NCBI RefSeq assembly: GCF_024679245.1
Contig: NC_090188.1
Location: 36,550,992-36,614,991, forward strand
Origin: Pseudorasbora parva
Lineage: Eukaryota > Chordata > Actinopteri > Cypriniformes > Gobionidae
DNA: 64,000 nucleotides
Reading direction: 5' to 3'
Shown: piece after piece, positions 35,778-48,330 of the stretch
Numbering within the stretch: the first letter of the stretch is position 1
Layout: the number at the start of each line of letters is the position of its first letter
The notes under the pieces: generated by a model
What the model saw: only the letters and a program-made list of their open reading frames with translations
Database searches by the model: none
Told to the model about the DNA's origin: nothing
Translations under genes and position numbers: made by a program

Positions 35778-37039
35778 AGGGACAGTTCACCCAAATATGA
35801 AAATGTGTTTATCTGCTTACCCCAGGGCAGGGCATCCAAAGTGTGCCTTTTTTTCTTTAGTAGAACACAAATTAAGATTTTTCACTCCAACCATTGCCAT
35901 ATAATGCATGTCAATTGGGTGTAAATAAATGAGAGCCACGATGAGAGTAAAAAACACAGACATACGGATCCATATTAAACCCTGTGGCTCGTGGCGACAC
36001 ATTGATGTCTTAAGACACTAAATAATCGGTTTCTGCGAGAAACCCAGCAGTATTTATATGTTTTTTTTAAACCTCAAATACAACACTATGTCTAAGCGCA
36101 GACAGCGCGCTTTCACTTCCACTTGACTTAATGTCAAATTACACGACATGACGAACAATACGACCATTATCGACCATTGAGATACGCCATATAGTGTAAA
36201 TTGACCTCATCGGTTGGACATAGTGTAGCCTGACAAGCCAGACCCACATCAAGATGTTTGGTCTGGAAACTCACCATTGACAGCTCAATCCGAGGGGCGG
36301 GATAAACGGTTGTCTTTCAAACTCCCTCTGCACGCGATAGGACAGCGCTACAACCAACCAGAGCAACGAAGGTGAAACAGAGCTTGTTGATAGATCAAAC
36401 AATCGCCGTATCCGGTCGGCAAAACTCCGAAAACATCTTCCCTTTTTAAGAATGACTTCAATGCCGTTCTTTGTTCTTTTCTCAGAGAAAAGCTTAACTC
36501 CAAGTCTTTCAGAGTTGCGGTCAAAGCTGATTCGAAAGACCAGCGTTCTCCAGTTTCTGTGTTTACTAGAAGCACGCAAACGCAACTCGGCTGTCATTAT
36601 GGCCCCGCCCACCGACTCTATACATGATGTGATTGGCCCGGCAAGAGTTTGGGCTCAGAAGTGTATTGAGAGTTGCTAGATGACACTCGCGGGCAGATTA
36701 GATTTGCTGCCGCTAGAGTGCGTCTAGATTTCTAGGCTAGACATAGTGTATTTGAGGTAAAAATTATATGAATACTGTTTGGGTTTTTACACAAAACGAT
36801 CATTTCGTGTCTTAAGACATCAATGTGTTTAAAATCAATTTAAAAAAAAATCAAGTCAATTAAATGTTCAATATGGATCCATACTATAAGAGTGTTTTTT
36901 ACTCTTATAGTGGATGCATTGTACGAGCAACGGTTTGAGTTAAAAATCTTAATTTGTGTTGAAGAAACAAACACATATTGGATGCCCTGGAGGGTAAGCA
37001 GATACAAATCAAATTTACATTTTTGGGTGATCTATCCCA
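35778..37039. mobile_element. TTAA foldback MITE hosting a 9-bp-TSD element
   Basis: TTAA at 35774-35777 and 37040-37043. The ends AGGGACAGTTCACCCAAATA and ACATTTTTGGGTGATCTATC are inverted. The arms pair further in (CATTGATGTCTTAAGACAC near 36002 against GTGTCTTAAGACATCAATG near 36808). Copy 6 of the 9-bp-TSD family is inserted between the arms. Confidence 0.85.
36226..36739 (-). mobile_element. 9-bp-TSD transposon (TAGCCT family), copy 6
   Basis: 514 bp, inverted orientation, with perfect GACATAGTG duplications (36217-36225 and 36740-36748). A 113-codon open frame on the minus strand (36271-36612) covers most of it. Equivalent frames in the other copies are shifted by indels, so I do not call a gene. 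Confidence 0.93.
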
Positions 37040-37772
37040 TTAAAGTATGGAGCACTTAATTATTAGTTAAAATGGCATCTACATTCATTTGGAATTGTAA
37101 ATTTTCTGGCCGAATACAAATGATGTGATTTGATACATTTTTTCAGTTGGCTGAATTGAAATTTTGTGAATTGATGCAATTTAATTCACAGAAATTAAAT
37201 TCGGCCAACTGAAAAATTGGAGACCTGATTTTTTTTTTAAGTGCACACTTCAGACATTGAGATGTTTATCCCTCAGCAAATCAAGTCAAGTCACCTTTAT
37301 TTATAAGCATGTTATACAATACAGATTGTTTAAGAGCTTACAGGGATAATCAAAGTAACCATTTAATGATCCAAGCAGAGTTCATTTCTGCTGTAAAGCA
37401 GCTCTAAAAAAATAGTGTTGGTAAGCTGAGGTCAGTCTGGTGTTCATTCAGTTCAGTTCAATGACTGTGTAAAATTCATCAAATATGAAAGGAGTTCAAT
37501 TCAGCTATAAAGCAGCTCTGGAGGAAACAGTGATGCCATCGTCCAGTTCAGTTCAGTTCAGTTCAGCAGCAACACAAAACACTGCAGCTCTCAGACATTG
37601 CATACCCTCGCAGGCTATACCACTCTACCTGAAGCTGTGATTTATTTTAAAAGCTGGATTATTGTCAAGGACATTGCACTGTGTTATAATGTAAATATTG
37701 TTGTCTGAAGTTATAAAACAGATGTTCTTTATACTTTTATTTATTTAGCTGCTCAGTATAGAGAATTTAGTC

Positions 37773-37776
<4 letters not shown>
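37040..37776. other. Unassigned stretch with SINE-like or L2-like hints
   Basis: The phrase TCAAGTCAAGTCACCTTTAT (near 37280) and the repeated GTTCAGTTCAGTTCAGTTCA (37550-37565) are common in fish dispersed repeats, but I cannot define an element. No gene. Confidence 0.35.
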
Positions 37777-38024
<248 letters not shown>

Positions 38025-38101
38025 CCTTAACTGGAGTTTGTATTGTGCAAGATATATTTTTTATAAGTCTTTGCCAATTGAAAGCACTAGATGGTGCCTG
38101 T

Positions 38102-38780
<679 letters not shown>

Positions 38781-38784
38781 TTAA

Positions 38785-39980
38785 AGGGGGGGTGAAATGC
38801 TGTTTCATGCATACTGATCTTTTTACACTGTTAAAGACTTGGAATCCCATACTAAACATAGACAAAGTTTCAAAAGTTAAGGTGGACGTTTGATGGCAGT
38901 ATTTCTTTGTCAAAAATACTACTTCCGGTTAGTCATAAGTTTCGGCAAGCTTTTTGAGATCATGCGTCCCCTTTGACGTTAATGGGGGCGGAATTTCCTT
39001 GTATGGGCCTTACGGACAATTCTACCGGAAGAGCGTGAGAGAGAGAGAGGGAGAGAGCGAAAGTAACAGGCTACGCCCATCAAAGCGCTGGCTTGTAGGA
39101 TGCTGGACAGGTGATGTGCACATAACAATGTCACCAAAAAAGTGCGTTTTTGGTTGCCAGACCAAGACAGTCCTGCGCAGATTCCCCAAAAACCCCGCGT
39201 TAAGGCAACGGTGGATGTAATTTGCTTTTCCGGATCAGCAACTGAGTTGCGCGAATGTTTATATCTGTTCGCTGCATTTCGGTGCCGACTGTTTCATAAA
39301 CAAGGCCCAGCTCGACGCCGGATTTTCCCGATCGCCTAATGCTGAATGATGGAGCAGTCCCAACGTTAGAACCGCAGGCGGTGAGTGAGACTGCTTCAAA
39401 TGTCTGTGTTTTTTTTTGTCCGCTTACTGTCTACACAAACCACGCGTAAACACACAAACACAAATGCACAACTGCACTTCCCACATGTACACCTTCAAAG
39501 ACAAAAATACGACGATATAATTCAAGTATAAATATGTAAATAACACAAGTCGCTAAGCATATTATATAGTTAGTGTATAACTTGTACCACTTACAGACGT
39601 CCTGCTAGTCGTTTTTGCTGCTGCTCCTGTTCAACTGCAGCCTCTGGGTCTGATTCCGGATCATAGATGTATGGCTGTATCTGATTAAAAGCCATATTTT
39701 TATTTTGAATAAAGTTTTTTTCCCGCTGTTAGGGATGACACAGCTTTACGACGCACTCGACTCAACATAGCAGCAGCGAGCACACGTCATTATTTAGCTC
39801 CGCTCACACGACACGCCCCCACCCGCTCTGCTTTTTTCGGAAAGACTCGGAACAGCGCATCTTTCTTATATAATTATAAAAAAAATAAAGACTTTTCGGA
39901 GATATGCAGGATGCAATGCTACTCTATAGGTACTCAAGATTGACATGACACTGACTGAAACTGAGTGTTTCACCCCCCCT
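38785..39980 (+). mobile_element. TTAA element of the THAP-bearing GGGGGG family (copy 3, best preserved)
   Basis: TTAA at 38781-38784 and 39981-39984. The ends AGGGGGGGTGAAATGCTGTT and GTTTCACCCCCCCT are inverted over about 14 bp. The 1196-bp body includes a THAP zinc-finger remnant (39128-39349) and no catalytic domain. Copies 1 and 2 are at 11363-12114 and 14790-15959. TTAA targets plus THAP agree with Kolobok. Confidence 0.85.
39128..39349 (+). pseudogene. THAP-domain remnant of a Kolobok-like element
   Basis: The frame from ATG 39128 reads MSPKKCVFGCQTKTVLRRFP and KNPALRQRWM, then a stop (TAA 39218-39220). It continues in the same frame with FAFPDQQLS..VYICSLHFGADCFINKAQ and ends at TGA 39347. 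The C-x3-C pair, the conserved FP and W, and the C-x2-H pair (CSLHF) are the THAP C2CH zinc-ligand pattern. One in-frame stop separates the halves. It could be read through or spliced around only hypothetically, so I call it a pseudogene. Confidence 0.8.
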
Positions 39981-39984
39981 TTAA

Positions 39985-40629
39985 TAACAATCAAGCGCAC
40001 ATAACTTTTAAACAAAAGAAAATTGTGTAAAGCCAATGCAACAAATTTTATTTTATTTAAAAAAAAATCTCCATTATAGCTAATACAAATGTGGGGGGAA
40101 ATGTGCTTGTCACAATGCGAAAAGTCTCAATGGCTATAAAACAGCCTTTATTTTCTTATTTTCTTAATGTAAAATAAAATAATTTTTTTAAGGGATGACA
40201 TCTGATCCAAATGTGATCTTGACAGATTTGGTGCAATTCACAAATAATGAAAGCGGCATTAAAACTGTTACAATCCTAATTTGTAGTGTGGGTCTAGACA
40301 TGAAATTAAAGTTAATTAAGGGATGATGAGGAATATACTCTATAATGACATGCAAGCATCATTAATTAACAGATTAGAATCAGATCCCCATATGAAGATA
40401 TATATAGACATGGTTATTGTTCTGTCAAGTGTGCTTTTTGGGTCATATAAACCATCTTCACGAAGTCATGAGGCACTGAACAGCGTGTTTAAAAGTCACC
40501 GTAACACCCTCTGTCACACGAAATGTTAGCATTTCACAGAGCCGGACAGTTAACGAGGAAGGAAAGGGCAAAGATATGTCACTTTCAATCTGAATATGAG
40601 GCATCACACTGAGTTTCTTTTCTTTTTTT
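39985..40629. other. AT-rich stretch, unassigned
   Basis: No recognised gene or repeat end. It leads into a more balanced, repeat-poor island. Confidence 0.4.
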
Positions 40630-41120
40630 TTCATTCCCAGTGTTTTCCATCGCCTTGCCGCCACGAACGGCAAAATGCCAAAGGCCGCTGAGGGAGAGCG
40701 TTTGGCTTCTCGAGCTTCAGCCGCCCAACCCCTCCGCTCTCCTCTGCTTTTTTATTTATCTGTTCCGCCTTGGTTGTTTAGACCCAATTAAGAGGCTAAT
40801 TGTGGAGATCAGGGAGGATTGCATTGTTGTAAAAGTACAGAGCGCATGGCTAATTGCCGCAGCAGCTGCCAGTGTTTATGAAAAGCCGGGCGGTTCTGCG
40901 GTTCCCTCGGAGGACGGCGAGCTCTCATCCTCCTTCTGATGTGGTACAAAGAGCCAGGTGAGCGGCGAGCAGTCGCCAGGGTGTGCATTCCGGGGCGGAA
41001 CAGAATGGAAGCTGCAGAAATAATTACGACCACCGAGGGCTTCTCTTTCTCTTATCTTGGGCTCTCGCTCCCCAAGGCAGGCAAAAACCTTGAGGATGAC
41101 ACCAAGCATGTGGTGGGACT
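40630..41120. other. Candidate conserved non-coding island
   Basis: It has balanced base composition and no repeat phrases. Homeodomain-type cores stand out: CCCAATTAAGAGGCTAATTG (40780-40804) and GGCTAATTGCC (40848-40858). A 99-codon plus-strand frame covers 40640-40939, but the sequence is open on both strands, has no splice context and no known domain, so regulatory DNA is more likely. Conservation was not tested. Confidence 0.3.
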
Positions 41121-41846
41121 CGGCGATATGGAAGGAATCCAGCATACAGATCTTCTGCCAGCTTTTATCTAAATGATCTCACACTTGTCTGTGCCAGGTG
41201 TTTTGGGTGGGAGTATGTGAAGTAAGGCACACATTTTTGAGTCACCACTGAGGCTGTTGTCAAGTGATGCTACGGGTTCCCACAGCAGATGGGTTTTTCA
41301 CAAAGTAAACTTTTAGGAACGTTGTTCTGCATGGTTACAGCTTGTTTTGGATGGAGCTTGAATACCAGCATGCTGCTTCTCAAAAGCAGAACATGAAATA
41401 ATGACCTGACACCTCTTTTGACATTGTCATTCCAAAATGCCTTTCGCATATAGCAATGCGTTTTAGGTTACACACTATTTTAAGGTGTCCTTGTTACAGT
41501 GTAATTATACATTTGAGGAACAGGAATTAACAATTTAGGTAGCACTTTATTTTACAGTCCTATTCCACATGTGCATAATATGTACATACTTATTATAGGC
41601 CTAGTAACTGCCATGACTTGGCAATAACTAACCCCGAACCTACCCCTAACCCATGTATGTTGCCTTATATTGCTCAGTTCTGTAATGCTTTAGAAAGTAC
41701 TGCGTAAGTAAAGCTAATTTACTGTGTAACTTTTGGAAATTGTAATGTAAATATAAAGTAAGTATGTGTAGGTATAAGGGAACAATATGTTATATTTGGG
41801 GAATAAAGGGGTAACTGCAAGGAAAATGTACAAATTATTTAATTAA

Positions 41847-42521
41847 AGGTGCACTATGCAACTTTTCTGTCCGCTAGAGGGCGCCTATTCAAAACAAAGG
41901 TGCAGTTTGATGACGTCAAGTTTGAGCTCAGAATCTTGGGATATGTGGTCTTCACCACACAGCCGGAGGGAAATAGGACTCTATCAGAAATCATGTTCAT
42001 GGATGAGGTTATTAACATTACTGTAGTATGAAGCAGAGCAGGGCCGAGTATTGTGGAGCTGAGCAAGGTAGCTGGAGCGATTGTTAATGAGATGAACGCG
42101 GGACTTTTATTATGACGGGACATAGTTGCCGGCGCTATTTCCACTTTTCCAGTCACGAGTATGAGGTAACGTAGCTCGGTTTATCATATTAGATACATTT
42201 GAGTGTGTTTAAAATGATGTTATGACGTTACTCTATGCGTTCGCTCAGCGGCTGCTGTGACACTTGTTGTTCACACTGCTAAGAGTAAAGCGCTTCTGCA
42301 GAATAAAACTGGAAACTGAGGGTAAAGCAGATATGAGGCAATTGACAGTCAACTCCCTCAGACGCTATGCTCTGACGTCCCGGCTCCTTTGTTAAAATAG
42401 CAATTTTCTCACAATTTACAAATAGTTGGAAACATTTGGGATATTGTAAGTACTCAACTGAACAAAATATATAACAGTGGTTTTTTGATATATTACTGCA
42501 AAAATAATACATAGTGCACCT
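41847..42521. mobile_element. TTAA element with AGGTGCACTATG ends
   Basis: TTAA at 41843-41846 and 42522-42525. The ends AGGTGCACTATGCAACTTTT and ...ACATAGTGCACCT are inverted over 12 bp. 675 bp, no coding frame. It carries the phrase GTCCGCTAGAGGGCGCC, common in fish repeats. Confidence 0.82.
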
Positions 42522-42649
42522 TTAAGGGGTAATTAACCATGTAGTTACAGGGTAAGTGTGATTCTGCGGGCTGTAAATTAAAGTTTGTTCTCCTCTTGTT
42601 TCATGTATAGTTACAGGGTACAGTAATTATACACTTATACAGCTCTAAA

Positions 42650-42723
42650 AAAATAAATAAACAAGAGACCACTTAACATTGAGAAATCAATGTTAAGTGG
42701 TCTCTTAACTTTTTCCAGAGCTG
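42650..42723. mobile_element. 74-bp perfect-hairpin MITE (Tc1/mariner type), copy 1
   Basis: CAGCTCTAAAAAAATAAATA ... CCAGAGCTG flanked by TA on both sides. The core GAGACCACTTAACATT pairs perfectly with AATGTTAAGTGGTCTC. A second copy is at 63435-63514. Confidence 0.88.
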
Positions 42724-43070
42724 TATGGTTAGGATTTAGGAATAGGGTTGGTTTAGGGTTAGTTGCATGTAGTTATACATAATTTTCTCTTAATAATACA
42801 GTAAATAAATATAACATGTAACAAGGACACTGTTAAATAAAGTGTCACCATCTTTTACATTGCAACATTGTTTGACATTATGAAAACTGTGACTTTACAA
42901 CATTCTTTTGTCATTACAGCATTCTTATGACAATCATCTGACACTGCATAATTATTATGGCATTTCAGTATTATGAAATTCCAGAGTTAGAATATTTGTT
43001 TGAAATAATACAATTATTTTACTATTGGGACATACAACTTTATTTGAAGATTATGCGATTCTTTTAAGTA

Positions 43071-43191
43071 AGGGATAATGTACACCCAGCTGGTTGTTAT
43101 CGCAGAATAAACCCAGACGGAGTGATCAGGTCTTGCATCACTCTGAAGGGGTTTATTCTGCGATAACAACCGGCTGGGAGTACATTATCCC
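43071..43191. repeat. Long hairpin 1 (121 bp)
   Basis: GGGATAATGTACACCCAGCT at the left pairs with the reverse-complement arm ending ..GTACATTATCCC. GGTTGTTATCGCAGAATAAACCC is mirrored by the GGGTTTATTCTGCGATAACAACC arm (described as pairs, with short loops). Its near-twin is at 44166-44286. Confidence 0.9.
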
Positions 43192-43384
43192 GCTTATTAC
43201 ACGGCTACTAGTCTAAAATAAATTAGACACAAAATATTGTCTCGAGATTAAATATTTTATTAGCTCTTACGCAAAGCTTCCGTGAAGAAAAACAGTTCCA
43301 AGCTGCTTTAAGCCTTTATCTATTGCTGAAGATTTGTTTACCAAATGCTAAATGTTGAAAATGAATGCTGAAAGGGTTAACGTA

Positions 43385-44150
43385 TTTCACCCAAAAATGA
43401 AACCAAGCCTATGATTTACTCACCCTCAAGTCATTATAGGTGTATATGGCATTCTTCTTTCAGACGGATACAATCAGAGTTATATTTAAAATGTCCAGGC
43501 TAACGTTAATCCAAGCAGTAGTTGTAGCTTTTTTTGAAGTCCATAAAAAATGCAGCTGCCCGTCAAATAACGTGCTCCTGTCTAAGAAAAATATCCATAT
43601 TTAATATCTTATAAAGTAAACCCGTCTTGAAGTCTTCCAATGTAACCCATGGCAATTAAGTATTTAACAGCCACAGGATGGTGCCAGAGAGTCAACAACA
43701 GCATTAAGCATATAAGTAGTACCGGTCAAGATAACTCGTAGTACCCGGATGAGCGCTGTGTTATTCAATTTTGGGGTACGTTATCTGGGATTATTACACG
43801 GCTCTGTAAAATACTTGATTCTGATTGGTCAATCACGCATTCCAGCGGTATGTTATTTCCAGATAACAACCGCTCATACGGTTACTATGAATTATTTAAT
43901 TAACGCTCGTGCCATCTTGTGGTTGTTAAATAATTAAACAACCATGACTACAATGGAAGACTTCAAGGCGGGTTTCCTTTATAAAGTTTTAAATATGGAT
44001 ATTTTTCTTACACAAACGCATCGATTCGAATCAGAAGGCTCTATTAACCCATCGGAGCCGTGTGGAGCACGTTATTTGATGGACAGCTGCATTTTTTATG
44101 GACTTCAAAAACAGCTACAACTACTGCTGGGATTAACGTTAGAGTTTAGT
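43385..44150. mobile_element. TAGTTCACCC-family foldback, heavily nested
   Basis: The left arm TTTCACCCAAAAATGAAACC ... GAAGTCTTCCA (43387-43649) is mirrored on the right by GGAAGACTTCAAGGCGGGTT ... TTAACGTTAGAG (43954-44150). Between the arms sits part of another inverted-repeat element. Confidence 0.7.
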
Positions 44151-44358
44151 AGCTGTGTAATAAGCGGGATAATGTACACCTAGCGGGTTGTTATCGAAGA
44201 ATAAACCCCTTCAGAGTGATGCAAGATCCTGATCACTCTGTTGGGGTTTATTCTGCGATAACAACCGGCTGGGTGTACATTATCCCTTACATAACATACC
44301 GCTGGAATGCGCGATTGACCAATCAGAATCAAGTATTTCACAGAGCCGTGTAATAATT
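43788..44358. mobile_element. Inverted-repeat element with 67-bp arms
   Basis: ATTACACGGCTCTGTAAAAT ... CAGCGGTATGTTAT (43788-43855) is almost perfectly mirrored at 44291-44358. Hairpin 2 lies just inside the right arm. Boundaries and target duplication were not resolved because other elements interrupt it. Confidence 0.7.
44166..44286. repeat. Long hairpin 2 (121 bp)
   Basis: A near-copy of the hairpin at 43071-43191, in inverted order of its loop segment. Both are bounded by GGGATAATGTACACC. Confidence 0.9.
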
Positions 44359-44639
44359 GTTTGTAACACTTTATTTTCAAACTGTGCCCCCAAAAAACCT
44401 GACTCTATAGGCCGTTTTTCAAGCACCTTTTACAGCCTATATTTAAATTTTAAAGTCATGCGTCCTCTAGCTGGTGTAAAAATAATGACAGTGTCATGTT
44501 ACATCTGACTGTCAGTACCAATCAAAATGCATGTTCATTTTAATGTGGACTTCTTACCACCATTTGTCATATTTCCATTTAGCATATATATATATACTAA
44601 ACTTATAACTACACCACCCTTTCAACTTGTGTGAATCAC

Positions 44640-45110
44640 GCGTTAAGCCCAATTTATAGTTCTGTATCGAGTGTACGCTGTAGCTATGACGTAGTATAAT
44701 GCACGTGAAGCCTACAACATACCCTGATTTGCACCTCTCCAAAAATGTAACAACGCATTGGTTCTACGCGGACCACAAGTGCTGTAATTGTTCTGCCAGA
44801 ACCCCTCCCTCATGCTCCCGCTGCATGTGTAACTGCTCGTCGATGCCGACAAGGGCGCAGAAGTATACATGAAAATCACACCGTAGCCCACGGTGTATAG
44901 GCTACGCCGCAGGTCCGACACAGAATTAAAAAATCTATCGTGTGTCAAATGCCCGAAACGCTCGATTTGCATAAATCATGTCATACGCCCCGCCTCATTC
45001 ATGCGAATCGCGCCGCAGAATGTCTACTCGCATCTTTGCAATGACTTAACATGTAAATCACTCATGCCTAACTATTCACGTCTGGTGTGAACACACCATG
45101 AGCTTAGATT
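44640..45110. mobile_element. hAT-like MITE remnants
   Basis: CCAATTTATAGTTCTGTATC (44649) with GCGCAGAAGTATACATGAAA (about 44853) resemble inverted ends of one fish hAT group. CACGTCTGGTGTGAACACAC (about 45078) resembles another. Both are degraded; no target duplication was resolved. Confidence 0.45.
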
Positions 45111-45164
45111 ATTTTATATGACATGCTTTAGACAATAAGATTCTTGATGTTACGAAACTGCTTA

Positions 45165-45475
45165 GTAATACTCTAGCAACCACCAATTAACAATATAGCA
45201 ATGCCCAGTAACACACTAGCAACCACCTAGCAACGACCCAGAACAACATCAACCTACTAACACCATAGCAAGTAACACCCGCCTAGTAACACTCTAGCAA
45301 CAACCCAGAACAACCACCTACTAACACCATAGCAATGCCTCCGCAACTGCCTAGTAACATAGCAATCACCTATAGCACTGACCTAGAACAACAACCGCAT
45401 ACTAACACAATTGCAATGCCCAAAGCAACACTAGCAACTGCATAGCAACACCAAAGCGACCATCCAGAATACTTT
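45165..45475. repeat. Degenerate CTAGCAACCACC minisatellite, array 1
   Basis: Loosely repeated units containing CTAGCAACCACCTA, AACACCATAGCAATGCC and CCAGAACAAC with irregular spacing. A second array of the same motif lies at 47225-48480. Confidence 0.85.
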
Positions 45476-45724
45476 CACTACCACCTCCCAATGACATATT
45501 TTAGTTTGAGCATTTTTTTGGAATTGTGAAAGTAGATTCTTTTATGAGACATGCTTTGGACATCAAGGCGATACGAAACATTGTCATTACAAAATGTTAG
45601 TGTAACTTTTAGCAATATTATTAGTTTTACACACAAAAAAAGTGACATTGTGGAATTCTTTTGACTACAATATTACAATTGTCAATTTTTTTTCTTTTTT
45701 TTTTTGACGTGGCCTCAGTAGAAA

Positions 45725-46110
45725 ATTATTAAAGTTAGAAATGTGTGCAATTAGACATAGAGAATTGTGGGTAATTAGACAGTCATGGAGGTCTTCTTTA
45801 GTGAGACTTGAATCTCTGGCGTGGATCTTGGTCGTGCTTTTAGCTCTTCCTGTATCTCTTCTCCTCTGTCCTCCTCTCAGAGTGCTTCCACCCTCTCCCC
45901 TCCAAGGGAGGCCCAACCTGCCCGGCTGCCCCATTGCTCCTGCTCTCTCATTAATCTGTCCACAGGAACGTCCGGCTGCGCGGCAGCTTGACTGCTCATT
46001 TATTCTGTTTAGAATAGCGACGCCGGTGATAAATGTCCCGCAGAGCGCACATGTGCTAAAATATTCATAAATTGGAACTCTTAATTTGTGAAGGTGGAAA
46101 ACCAATAAAT
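45725..46110. other. Candidate conserved non-coding island
   Basis: Repeat-free and compositionally balanced, with several homeodomain-like cores (GTGGGTAATTAGAC at 45768, CTCTCATTAATCTG at 45947) and TTTAATTTGTG-like ends. Both strands have open frames of over 100 codons, but neither has domain or splice support. Conservation is an inference only. Confidence 0.28.
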
Positions 46111-46649
46111 TTCAGGAGTGGTGACAAGTCATGTTATATTTATATGAATATGCAGGCCATGGGTGAGACATTGAGATTAATACACAGCGTGCTTGCTATT
46201 AACCAATTCTAATTTCCTCTTTACAAAATTAGCATGTTGACTGATGTGTGAGAAGACAATGATGTGTTTGATGCTTTGATGTGGTTTCCGACAGAAACAG
46301 ACCCAAATTTGAGAATTGTTGTTCTTAATCGACAGGCCTATTAAAGGAAGGAAATCATAATGCCAAATCTGAAATCAAGCCCCTCTGATTAAAGACAATG
46401 TGCACAGCTGTTTTATATCACTTCCATTTCCTTTTGTTCTTTGAATGCAAAAGATCCATATGCACACCCTTTAGCATTATGAAAGTTATTATTTTTGAAT
46501 AAATCCAGCCATTTTTCTCTGTCAAGCAAACAGATGGCAATGAAAGCATCTCACTTTTAAAGTTACTCTTACTATTGCATGCACCCTCGAATCTACATTG
46601 TTCTGTTTTGCCAACAAAACTTTTGTCACTATGTGTGGATTCTTTGCAG

Positions 46650-46800
46650 GTGAGCACAGGGTGGCAGCTGCTTCCCGTGGTGTGTTCCTGCTCAGGTCAG
46701 TCTCTCCTGGGGAAGCAATGACAGAAACTAGGCCAGATGGTGCAGGAGAGCGAGGCAGAGTGGGCTGCTCTCAGCCTCACCAACTGCACTGCAATTCAAG
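46650..46800 (+). other. Possible exon, unidentified
   Basis: A segment bounded by a plausible acceptor (GATTCTTTGCAG) and a strong donor (GTGAGT at 46801). One frame reads QKLGQMVQESEAEWAALSLT at 46730-46789, but a TGA lies directly before it, so use of that frame would need a later acceptor. Another frame is open throughout but low in protein character. It could equally be a non-coding RNA exon or chance. Confidence 0.2.
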
Positions 46801-47395
46801 GTGAGTGAAAACGGTCTATACAGGCATGAAAAATCCAAAATGAGATCTTTTTAATATCTCAGTCATTACTTATAGACAGCGCTGGGATTAAATTACTTGA
46901 ATAAAACCAGTTAATTCATACAATTTTTAGAGTGTGCTACTATTGGTTTCTTGGTTACTTATTCTGCTCAAGTAATTCTTCCAAAGAAGCATAGTTTTAC
47001 TGTATATCAATAATTGCATAATGTATTTGTATGTCTTATTTTATTCTTGGGAGAAACATCTGCAACAAAACTGTTACTTGAATAAACCAATAGACCTTAG
47101 CCATGGTATTTAATTTTTATGTACATTTTTACGTAAACGAGAAGCTGTGAGGGATAAACTTGCAGGCTTTATAATGGCATGCACTGAGGGTTCTAGATCA
47201 CACATCCCTTTCAAAACTTTTTTATGGAGTTTTTGTAACCTTGCAACACCCCAGAACAACAACTACCTACTAACACCATAGTGATGCCCCAGAAACTGCC
47301 TAAACACTCTAGCAACCACCTAATAAATCCATAATGATGCTTCACAAACTACCAAGTTACACTCTAGCAAACACCTTGCAATGACCCAAAACGGA

Positions 47396-47758
47396 CCCAC
47401 TTTATATTAGGCGGCCTTAACTACTATGTACTTACATTTTAATTAATCATTTGATACAATGCACTTATTGTGTACATACATGTTTTACATTGTACTTACA
47501 TTTTTAAAAATACCAGCATGTAATTACATCTGTAATTAATTTCTGTTGTTACATTTGTAATTACACAGTTCCCACTTCCCTTACACCTAACCCTATCCTT
47601 AAACTGACCCATACCACCACACCTGTCCCTAACTCTACCCATATCCCACCACAATATCAGCAAAAGTGTTTTGCAATACAATTTGCACACAGTAAGTACA
47701 CTGTACTTATTTTTTGATGTAAGTACATATTATTTAAGGCCACCTAATATAAAGTGGG
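47396..47758. mobile_element. MITE with CCCACTTTATATTAGG ends
   Basis: CCCACTTTATATTAGGCGGC at the left and its reverse complement (CACCTAATATAAAGTGGG) at the right; 363 bp, AT-rich arms with TACTTACAT-type repeats. Array sequence lies on both sides, so it inserted into the minisatellite. Confidence 0.85.
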
Positions 47759-47976
47759 GCCCACAGAACAACAACCACCTACAAAGAACACATAAATGTC
47801 CCTGCAACTACCTAACACTCTAGCAACCACCTACTAACACCATAGTGAAGCTCCAGAAACTGCCTAGTAACACTCTAGCAACCACCTACTAACACCATAG
47901 TGAAGCTCCAGAAACTGCCTAGTAACACTCTAGCAACCACCTACTAACACCATAGCAATGCCCCTGCAATTGCCTA

Positions 47977-48330
47977 CACTGTAAAAAAAAATATTAAAAA
48001 AAGAAGTTACCTGGTTGCCTTAAAATGTTAAGTTCATTGAAATTAAAAAATTGATTTAATACAATGAACATTTTTGAGAATCGACAACCTTTAATCAAAT
48101 ATTATTAAAAGATTTTGTAAACATATTGGGTAATTGTGTGTTTTATTTGCGACGATGCAGCCAAATTGTGCTATTTTCATGATTTATCACATTTTTTTAT
48201 GTGGTTCAGATACAATAATATTTTGAGTTTCTATTTATTAAAGAAATTTCCTTCATTGTATCAACTCAAAATTTTAAGGCAACCAGGTTACTTACTTTTT
48301 TAAGTCAAACCAAAATTTTTTTTTACAGTG
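47977..48330. mobile_element. TA-target MITE with CACTGTAAAAAAA ends
   Basis: CACTGTAAAAAAAAATATTA at the left and TTTTTTTTTACAGTG at the right, flanked by TA (47975-47976, 48331-48332). Without the insert, the flanks rejoin as TGCCTAGTAACAC, exactly the array unit. Subterminal CCTGGTTGCCTTAAAAT is mirrored. Tc1/mariner-type. Confidence 0.92.

Larger units (their letters stand above)
41538..42849. mobile_element. MITE with GGTAGCACTTTATTTTACAG ends, hosting two others
   Basis: The left end GGTAGCACTTTATTTTACAG and right end ...AACAGTGTCCTTGTTAC-type inverted (GTTAAATAAAGTGTCACC) pair over about 20 bp. The interior repeats TAGTTACAGGGTA-type phrases on both arms. A TTAA element (41847-42521) and a TA-target hairpin (42650-42723) sit inside. 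Confidence 0.65.

Noticed and set aside
36271..36612. 113-codon frame in 9-bp-TSD copy 6, similar to frames in copies 2, 3 and 5
   Set aside because: Indels between copies shift the frame at different places and no transposase motif is seen. The sharing follows from DNA homology.
40640..40939. 99-codon frame in the 40.6-kb island
   Set aside because: Both strands are open, there is no domain and no splice sites; regulatory DNA is the simpler reading.
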